From: Arthrobacter sp. ZGTC131
Lineage (GTDB): Bacteria; Actinomycetota; Actinomycetes; Actinomycetales; Micrococcaceae
Assembly (NCBI RefSeq): GCF_002929275.1
Contig: NZ_PJIK01000003.1
Location: 332,546-396,545 of the forward strand
DNA: 64,000 nucleotides
Direction of reading: 5' to 3'
Made by a program: the position numbers and the translations under genes. The notes beneath the pieces were generated by a model, which searched no databases, was not told the DNA's origin, and saw only the letters and a program-made list of their open reading frames with translations. Each line of letters begins with the position of its first letter. The first letter of the stretch is position 1. This document shows positions 58,602-64,000 of this stretch, in pieces.

Positions 58602-60611
58602 TTAGTCCATGCCGCGGAGGTCCAGCACCAGCTCGGTGTCGCCGTCGGCCTGTAGCACCACCGGGATGCCCCAGTCCTGCTGGTACAGGTGGCACGCCGC
58701 GTGGTCCGGGATCTCCCCGTCCTCGGTCTCCGGGCCGTCACAAGCCGCGGCGCGCGCCGTAATGTGCAGCACGCCCTCGGGAACGTCAGAGGCCAGTTCC
58801 AGCGTGCGGAGCAGGCCCACGGAGGTCCCGCCGCCGGACACCAGCAACTCGTGAGGGGTGGAGGAGATCTTCAGCTGCGTGGGGTCACCCCAGCGGTCAT
58901 CAAGCTTCTGGCCGGTGGGCGCCGTGAAGCGGACGGTCAGTTCCAGCGGTCCCGCGGCGACGGGGCTCTTGGGCCGGTGCGTCTGCACCGCACCCTCGTC
59001 CACCTGCTGCGCTTCCTTGGGGATGGGCACGTAGACCAGCTGGTGCTTGTTGGCCTCGACCACCACCAGCAGCGGCTCCTTACCTGCAACCTGCGTGTGG
59101 TCCACAATCACGTCGGACGGCTCGGACAGCCCGCGCGCGAGGGTGGACACGGTCTTTGTGGCGGGGTCGTATCGGCGCACCGCCCCGTTGTAGGTGTCGG
59201 CAACAGCCACGGAACCGTCCGGCAGCACGGTCACGCCGAGCGGGTGCTGGAGGCGCGCCTCGGAGGCCTCGCCGTCTCGGAAGCCGAAGTCGAAGAGGCC
59301 CTTGCCCACGGCGGATTCAACGGTGACCGTTCCGTCGTCGGCGATCACCAGCTTGCGGAGGGCTGATGTCTCGGAGTCGGCCACCCAGATGTTGCCGTCG
59401 GCGTCCTCGGCCAGGCCGGATGGCTGCGCGAACCATGCCTCGTGGGCGGGTCCGTCCAGCAGCCCTTCCAATCCGTTGCCGGCGATGATCGATACGGCTC
59501 CGGTCAGCGGATCGAAGCTGAAGATCTGGTGCACGCCGGCCATGGCGATCACCACGGCGTTGAGCTTGGCGGACCACACAACGTCCCAGGGCGAGCTGAG
59601 GGAAACCTCCAGCGGGTGCTCACTGAGGCGGCCGGTAAAGCCGGCGGCATCCTCGTCCACGCGGGCCGGTCCGGTCTCCAGCAGGCGCTGCACGCCGCTG
59701 CCAACGAGTGTGGTGACGGTTCCGTCCGCGAGGGACAGCCCGCGGAGGCGGTGGTTGACGGAGTCGGCAATTACGACGTCGTAGCCCGTCTTCGCTGCCA
59801 CGTCCTCCGGCAGGAGGACCAGGCCCTGCGGTTCGTTGAACTCTGCGGTGGGCTTGACGGAATCGACGTCGGCGCTCGGGCCATCAGCGTGGCCCCTGGT
59901 CCCGGTGCCGAACGTGCCAAGCACCGTGTGGAAGCCGGTGTCGAGCTCCACGACACGGTGATGGCCCGTGTCCGTGACCAGCCAGGTGCCGGCATCTGAG
60001 CCGGCGGCAGCACCGCCGTCGGGCTTTCCGGCAGCAGAACCGCGGCCGGCCGGAAGATAGAGGGCCTTCCCCGGGAAGCGCAGCGTGCCCGACGTCGGTT
60101 CCGGCGCCACGTAGGGGCCGGAGCCACGGTGCAGGGTGCCCTTCGCGTCATGTTCGGCAATGAGTTCCGGAATGAGCACGGCGAGGCCGTCGGCGTGGCC
60201 TTCGCCGGAGAGGTGGGCCACAATGTAGCCCTCGGGGTCGATGACCACCAGGGTGGGCCAGGCGCGGGCGGTGTAAGCCTTCCAGGTTTCCAGCTCGGGA
60301 TCGTCGAGGACCGGGTGGTGGATCTCGTAGCGCTCCACGGCAGCCGCAAGGGCCACGGGATCGGCCTCGTGCTCGAACTTCGGCGAATGCACGCCGACGG
60401 TAACCAGGACGTCGGAGTACTTTTCCTCCAGCGGCCGGAGCTCATCCAGCACGTGCAGGCAGTTGATGCAGCAGAAGGTCCAGAAGTCCAGGAGGACAAT
60501 CTTGCCGCGCAGGGCGTGGAGGTCCAGGGACTTGCCGCCGGTGTTCAGCCAGTTCCGGCCCACCAGTTCGGAGGCGCGGACCCGGTGGTGGGTGCGTACG
60601 GTTTCGCTCAT
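58602..60611 (-). CDS. Thioredoxin-like / NHL-repeat protein (NHLRC2-like)
   Basis: 669 residues. Residues about 15-160 are a thioredoxin-like domain with FWTFCCINCLHVLDEL, carrying the redox CINC pair; WPTLVVIDPEG is the cis-Pro strand. Residues about 165-550 are NHL beta-propeller blades (LADGTVTTLVGSG, NIWVADSETSALRKL, GSVAVADTYNGAVRRYD). A C-terminal beta domain ends the chain. No signal peptide is visible. It is coupled to the CopD-CtaG gene by a TGATG overlap, so a role in thiol or copper handling at the membrane is possible. Confidence 0.88.
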   Translation of the reverse strand: MSETVRTHHRVRASELVGRNWLNTGGKSLDLHALRGKIVLLDFWTFCCINCLHVLDELRPLEEKYSDVLVTVGVHSPKFEHEADPVALAAAVERYEIHHPVLDDPELETWKAYTARAWPTLVVIDPEGYIVAHLSGEGHADGLAVLIPELIAEHDAKGTLHRGSGPYVAPEPTSGTLRFPGKALYLPAGRGSAAGKPDGGAAAGSDAGTWLVTDTGHHRVVELDTGFHTVLGTFGTGTRGHADGPSADVDSVKPTAEFNEPQGLVLLPEDVAAKTGYDVVIADSVNHRLRGLSLADGTVTTLVGSGVQRLLETGPARVDEDAAGFTGRLSEHPLEVSLSSPWDVVWSAKLNAVVIAMAGVHQIFSFDPLTGAVSIIAGNGLEGLLDGPAHEAWFAQPSGLAEDADGNIWVADSETSALRKLVIADDGTVTVESAVGKGLFDFGFRDGEASEARLQHPLGVTVLPDGSVAVADTYNGAVRRYDPATKTVSTLARGLSEPSDVIVDHTQVAGKEPLLVVVEANKHQLVYVPIPKEAQQVDEGAVQTHRPKSPVAAGPLELTVRFTAPTGQKLDDRWGDPTQLKISSTPHELLVSGGGTSVGLLRTLELASDVPEGVLHITARAAACDGPETEDGEIPDHAACHLYQQDWGIPVVLQADGDTELVLDLRGMD

Positions 60612-62818
60612 CAGCGTCCTTCCAGCTTCGAGTCGCGTTCAGCCAGCTTGGCGTCACGTTCAGCCAATTTGGCAAACATATCGTTGTAAGCGGTGAGATC
60701 GGCGTCGTTATTCCTGTCCGCGGCCCGGTCGGTGCGGCGGGTCTCGCGTTCATCCGACCTGGACCACATGATGGCGACGCCGATCGCCACCATCAGCGTC
60801 GGCACTTCGCCGATCCCCCAGGCCACGGCTCCGCCCATTTGCTGGTCCAGGAGCGCGGACGGGCCCCAGGTCCGGCCGAGGTTGCCGAAGTAGTCGGCGG
60901 CGAGCAGGTTGGTACCGCCCATGATGGCCACGCCGAAGAACGCGTGGAAGCCCATGGTGGCCAGCAGCAGCACGAGCCGCAGCGGGAACGGAGCCCGGCG
61001 CGGCAGCGGGTCGGTGCCAATCATGCTGAGCACGAAGATGTATCCGGTCAGCGCGAAGTGCAGGTTCATCAGCTCGTGGCCCACATGCTCGCGCATCGCG
61101 AAGCCGAAAGCATCGGAGTAGTAGAACAGCACGATCGAACCGGCGAAGTTGGCCGCGGCGAACAGCGGGTGCGTGACCAGCTGGGAGAACTTCGAATGCA
61201 CAAAGAGCAGCAGCCACTCGCGGAGTCCGCGGGAGCCGTCGGTCCTGGCGGGGAGCGCGCGCAGGGCGAGCGTCACCGGTGCACCGAGAACCAGGAAGAT
61301 CGGCGCCACCATGGTCAGTGCCATGTGGTCCACCATGTGCGCTGAAAACAACACGCGCCCATAGACCGACGGCGGTCCGGAAGTTATGTAGGTCAGCACC
61401 AGCAGTCCGATGACCCAGTTGATGGACCTGAACCACTGCCATTTGTCCCCGCGGGCACGGACCTTGGCCACGCCGAGCAGGTAGGACACTAGTCCAAAGA
61501 GGGCTGCGGTGATCCACAACCAGTCCAGGCGCCACTCGGAGAGCCAGCGTTCCGGGGTCAGCTCCGGGGGCAGCTCGTAGCCGGACAGGATGAAGGCCGG
61601 AGAGGCGTCCGGAGCGTACGAGGTGGGCTCGGGCGGCGCGGAGCGGCCGAGGGCCACCGCAATGCCGGAGGTTGCCCCCATGATGAGCAGCTCCATGAGA
61701 AGCAGCTGCCACAGCACCCGGCGCGAGGACATGGCCGCGCCCTTGCGTCCCAGCTGCGGAATGATCCACTGCCGGTGCATGAACCCGATGCCGCCGAGCA
61801 CCAGCGTGGCCGCAGACTTCGCGAGGATCAGCTGGCCGTAGGGCGAACCGAAGAGATCGGCCCAGCTGGTCACGCGGACGCTGGCGTTGATCACGCCCGA
61901 GGCGAAGACCAGCACGAAAGCGAACCCGGCAAGTGAGGAGAAGCGCCGGAGCGTCGGTTCGGTGATGTCCGCGCGGCCGCCGGGCTGGAGGGCCCGGACG
62001 GGCTGTGGCGCCCGGCCGGCCTGGAGGGCGTTGGATGTGCCGGTCGGGTTCCGCGTGCCGGACAGCATGCCCGAGAGCAGCGCGAGCATGATGACGCCGC
62101 CAACCCAGGCGCTGACGCCTACTAGGTGCAGGCCGAGCGAGTTGATGGCGCCCTCATGGTCATCCGAGCTTGAGGAGTGGCCAATCAGCGCAGTCGGAAC
62201 GAGGCCGATCAGCGCCAGCACCAAGGTGAGCGCCAGACCTGTCAGGGAACGCACACCGAACAGGGCAGTGGTCACCACCGCGGCGATGATGGTGACGGCA
62301 AGCCAGGCCCGGCCTGTCTCAATGTCCGTCATGAAGTAGACCAGGGCCCGGGTGAACTCGGCGTCCCCGGAAATGCCCTGCCCAGCCACGTCCGAGTAGG
62401 TCAACACGAGCACGGCGATTGCCGACAGCGTCCACGCCACACCGGCGGCCGCTGCTATGGCAAGGGCGCGGGTGAAGGCCGGGTGCTCGGGCGCGTCCTG
62501 GTCCTTGGAACGCGAGCCGCCAAGCTTCCACGGCAGGATGCCGGCAGCGAAGATGAGCCCGCCGATAACGGTGGCAAGCGAGATGTTGTGGATCGCCTTG
62601 CTGACGGGAAGGCCCCAGCGCACCAACGCTCCGGGGTCGGATACCTCGCGTGCCGCCGCGGCCCCGGAGAACAGCAGTGCGGCCGCCAACCCTACGAAGA
62701 GCGCAGCCAGTCCGGCCAACTGCCACGGCCGGGGAATACCGAAGGCCGCGTCAGCCTGGCTCTGCGTTCCCGGATCGGGCGCAGGCTGTGGAATACGGGA
62801 TTTTGCTGCTGAGGGCAC
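60611..62818 (-). CDS. CopD copper-resistance domain fused to CtaG cytochrome oxidase assembly domain
   Basis: 735 residues with about 15 membrane segments. The N-terminal half (IHNISLATVIGGLIFAAGILP, LGLHLVGVSAWVGGVIMLALL) is CopD. The C-terminal half (LFSAHMVDHMALTMVAPIFLVLGAPVTLALRAL, MREHVGHELMNLHFALTGYIFVLSMIG) is CtaG with its conserved His-rich sites. This fusion is common in actinobacteria. It is thought to bring copper to cytochrome c oxidase. The start is GTG; the ribosome site is weak. The C-terminal tail has Ala/Glu-Arg repeats (KLAERDAKLAERDSKLEGR). Confidence 0.9.
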   Translation of the reverse strand: MPSAAKSRIPQPAPDPGTQSQADAAFGIPRPWQLAGLAALFVGLAAALLFSGAAAAREVSDPGALVRWGLPVSKAIHNISLATVIGGLIFAAGILPWKLGGSRSKDQDAPEHPAFTRALAIAAAAGVAWTLSAIAVLVLTYSDVAGQGISGDAEFTRALVYFMTDIETGRAWLAVTIIAAVVTTALFGVRSLTGLALTLVLALIGLVPTALIGHSSSSDDHEGAINSLGLHLVGVSAWVGGVIMLALLSGMLSGTRNPTGTSNALQAGRAPQPVRALQPGGRADITEPTLRRFSSLAGFAFVLVFASGVINASVRVTSWADLFGSPYGQLILAKSAATLVLGGIGFMHRQWIIPQLGRKGAAMSSRRVLWQLLLMELLIMGATSGIAVALGRSAPPEPTSYAPDASPAFILSGYELPPELTPERWLSEWRLDWLWITAALFGLVSYLLGVAKVRARGDKWQWFRSINWVIGLLVLTYITSGPPSVYGRVLFSAHMVDHMALTMVAPIFLVLGAPVTLALRALPARTDGSRGLREWLLLFVHSKFSQLVTHPLFAAANFAGSIVLFYYSDAFGFAMREHVGHELMNLHFALTGYIFVLSMIGTDPLPRRAPFPLRLVLLLATMGFHAFFGVAIMGGTNLLAADYFGNLGRTWGPSALLDQQMGGAVAWGIGEVPTLMVAIGVAIMWSRSDERETRRTDRAADRNNDADLTAYNDMFAKLAERDAKLAERDSKLEGR

Positions 62819-62846
62819 TTATCCATTGTCCGCTACCGCTGCCTGC

Positions 62847-62911
62847 GCCGCGAATCGGGGGTTGCGGCGGTTCAGGGTTGCGGCGAATCGGGGGTGCGGC
62901 GAATCAGGGTT
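62847..62911. repeat. Four tandem 16-17-bp repeats
   Basis: Units GCGGCGAATCGGGGGT or GCGGCGAATCAGGGTT start at 62847, 62864, 62880 and 62896. They lie between the CopD-CtaG start and the HU terminator. The period and sequence differ from REP families A and B. The role is unknown. Confidence 0.75.
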
Positions 62912-62954
62912 AAAAGCAGGCGGAGCGGCAACCGTGTGGTTGCCGCTCCGCCTG
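62912..62954 (-). terminator. Intrinsic terminator of the HU gene
   Basis: A perfect 17-bp stem (CAGGCGGAGCGGCAACC and its complement) with a 4-nt loop, followed on minus by CTTTTAA. It is 15 nt after the HU stop at 62969. Confidence 0.93.
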
Positions 62955-62968
62955 AGCTGCCGAGAAGA

Positions 62969-63256
62969 CTACTTCTTGTTGGAAACAGCAGCCTTCAGCT
63001 TGGAGCCAGCGGTCAGCTTGACGCTGTGGCCAGCTGCGATCTGGATGGTTTCGCCGGTCTGCGGGTTGCGGCCAGTGCGGGCGGCGCGGTCGGTGCGCTC
63101 AACTGCGAGCCAGCCCGGGATGGTGATCTTCTCGCCGGAGGCGACGGAAGATTCGAAAACCTCGAACAGTGCATCGAGCACGGAGTTGACGGCTGCCTGG
63201 CTGGTGCCGGCCTTGCCTGCTACCTCTGCAACAAGTTCACTACGGTTCTTAGCCAT
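62969..63256 (-). CDS. HU-family nucleoid DNA-binding protein
   Basis: A 95-residue HU protein: AKNRSELVAEVAGKAGTSQAAVNSVLDALFE is the helical body, GEKITIPGWLAVERTDRAARTGRNPQTGE the beta arm with the RNPQTG DNA-kinking tip, and AAGHSVKLTAGSKLKAAV the end. AGGAGG lies 6 nt before the ATG. It lacks the long Lys/Ala tail of the other actinobacterial HU type, so it is the short form. Confidence 0.96.
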   Translation of the reverse strand: MAKNRSELVAEVAGKAGTSQAAVNSVLDALFEVFESSVASGEKITIPGWLAVERTDRAARTGRNPQTGETIQIAAGHSVKLTAGSKLKAAVSNKK

Positions 63257-63569
63257 TTATGTCCTCCTGGACGCTTTGGATTTCTGGAGCCTGCACACGG
63301 CATGCGAACAAGCCACTGTTCGAAAACTTACCAGCTTGCACCCGTGAGGGGGACAAATTCCGCGTGTTTCCGCGACTTTTTGACCTAAATCACCGGAATT
63401 TCGGGGGTTTTCCGCCGAATTCCGCCCACAGCGGACGATGTTAAGGCCCCGCTGCGGGACCCTGGCCGTGGGAGGCACGACGGCGGCTTGCCGCGTTTGG
63501 GCGCACGATCCGGTTTTGGGCGTGCGGCACGAGACTGCGGTGGGTAGGGCGCTGGGTTGAGCGAGTCCG
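63257..63569. other. HU promoter region, no gene seen
   Basis: This stretch holds the HU leader and presumably its promoter. The region 63340-63430 is relatively A/T-rich. Small open frames on both strands lack ribosome sites and normal codon bias. I could not fix the -35/-10. Confidence 0.4.
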
Positions 63570-63842
63570 AACCCTCTGCCACCTCCCGGGCTTCCACTGC
63601 GACGCTCTGTCACTCCGTGCCGGATAGTCACGGACGCTCTATCAGTGGCCGGTGGCGACGGCGGTGTGCTTGCCCGGGTGCCGGCCGGCGCCGGGGGGGG
63701 TGGCGGGAGAGCGTCCCGTTCCGGGCGACAGGTAGTGAGAGTGCGTCCCGTTCCGGGCGACAGGTAGTGGGAGAGCGTCCCGTTCTACGCGACAGGTAGG
63801 GGGAGAGGGACACGCTAAGGGGTGCGGGAGGTGGGAGAGCGT
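63570..63842. repeat. REP-like module (family B): 32-bp-period array in two orientations
   Basis: Three minus-type units (ACSCTCTgycACt..) start at 63570, 63602 and 63634. Five plus-type units (GGGAGAGcGTcc..) start at 63705, 63737, 63769, 63801 and 63833. Every step within each arm is exactly 32 bp. The first three plus-type units also share CCCGTTCCGGGCGACAGGTA with few changes. It follows the 5S rRNA terminator in the direction of rrn transcription. No gene is present. Confidence 0.85.
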
Positions 63843-63880
63843 TGTGGCGGGCCGGGCAGGTGGAAGGGGGTTAAATGCGG

Positions 63881-63912
63881 GAGAGCCCCAACCGTGTGTG
63901 GTTGGGGCTCTC
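63881..63912 (-). terminator. rRNA operon terminator hairpin
   Basis: GAGAGCCCCAACC and GGTTGGGGCTCTC form a 13-bp perfect stem with a 6-nt loop, about 12 nt after the 5S 3' end. CATTTAA follows on minus. It is a typical end for an rrn operon. Confidence 0.9.
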
Positions 63913-63923
63913 GACCTAATGGT

Positions 63924-64000
63924 TGTCCGGCGGTGACCTACTCTCCCACACCCTCCCGGGTGCAGTACCATCGGCGCTGTGGGTCTTAGCTTCCGGGTTC
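63924..64000 (-). rRNA. rrf: 5S rRNA, 3' part (5' part outside window)
   Basis: Read on minus: GAACCCGGAAGCTAAGACCC, then ACAGCGCCGATGGTACTGCA, then CCCGGGAGGGTGTGGGAGAG and TAGGTCACCGCCGGACA. This is the conserved 3' two-thirds of actinobacterial 5S rRNA. The gene continues past 64000, so a full rrn operon lies to the right. The exact 3' end is uncertain by a few bases. Confidence 0.97.

Noticed and set aside
63257-63631. 124-codon open frame on minus upstream of HU
   Set aside because: It runs through the HU promoter and repeat area, with atypical composition and no ribosome site.
63705-63842. CRISPR array
   Set aside because: The first three 32-bp units are nearly identical throughout, so there is no repeat/spacer division.

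Overview
The window looks like chromosomal DNA of a high-GC actinobacterium of the family Micrococcaceae, most likely an Arthrobacter-type soil bacterium. The evidence is the very GC-rich coding style with many GTG and TTG starts, a SAM-IV class riboswitch, an IdeR/DtxR-type iron box, a bifunctional-type dCTP deaminase close to the mycobacterial one, a DUF4235 protein and actinobacterial REP-like repeats. I see no prophage, transposase or CRISPR array; this is ordinary core plus niche-metabolism chromosome. The genus is inference.

Layout. 1-3437 (minus): a partial operon of an LLM flavin monooxygenase, an unusual histidine/aromatic ammonia-lyase homologue and a PLP-dependent cysteine-synthase-like enzyme. 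3588-5645 (plus): a SAM-IV riboswitch followed by DUF1737, rhodanese and O-succinylhomoserine sulfhydrylase (MetZ) genes. 6045-8677: an iron box and a three-domain adenylation/carrier/acyltransferase protein. 8665-13722: a hydantoin-racemase-like protein, a GCS2-type carboxylate-amine ligase, an HTH-MurA fusion with a palindrome next to its start codon, and a secreted protein. 13760-17008 (minus): a TPP-riboswitch-controlled ykoEDC ECF transporter. 17135-19447: small genes including a DUF2975/XRE pair. 19493-25954 (minus): a complete, translationally coupled mrpACDEFG operon (MrpB fused to MrpA). 26146-29324: a UMF1 permease and a two-gene CPA2 antiporter. 29401-36894: dcd, a secreted CAP protein, an SRPBCC protein, tRNA-Gly(CCC), a carboxyethylornithine-synthase-like enzyme, and a divergent MFS/LysR pair.

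36996-43506 is a coherent amino-acid catabolism locus: putA, an APC permease and a divergent LysR gene. A 70-bp promoter/operator with identical internal spacing lies in front of both putA and the permease, which suggests one proline regulon. 43566-46219: panD, an AEC transporter and a sarcosine-oxidase-like flavoenzyme. 46216-48843: a fusion of a catalytically degenerate trehalose-phosphatase domain to a GH15 glycosidase. 49126-54369: secreted beta-helix and PxKF-type surface proteins around a second LLM oxidoreductase. 54575-63256: a HerA-like ATPase, an AbiEi/DUF559 protein, thioredoxin-NHL and CopD-CtaG proteins, and HU. The window ends inside a minus-strand 5S rRNA gene.

At least two families of REP-like elements sit just downstream of genes in a fixed orientation and close with inverted copies. 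These repeat modules, the shared put/permease promoter, the iron-regulated fusion enzyme, the pseudo-phosphatase-GH15 fusion, the variant ammonia-lyase and the HTH-MurA fusion are the best candidates for something new.
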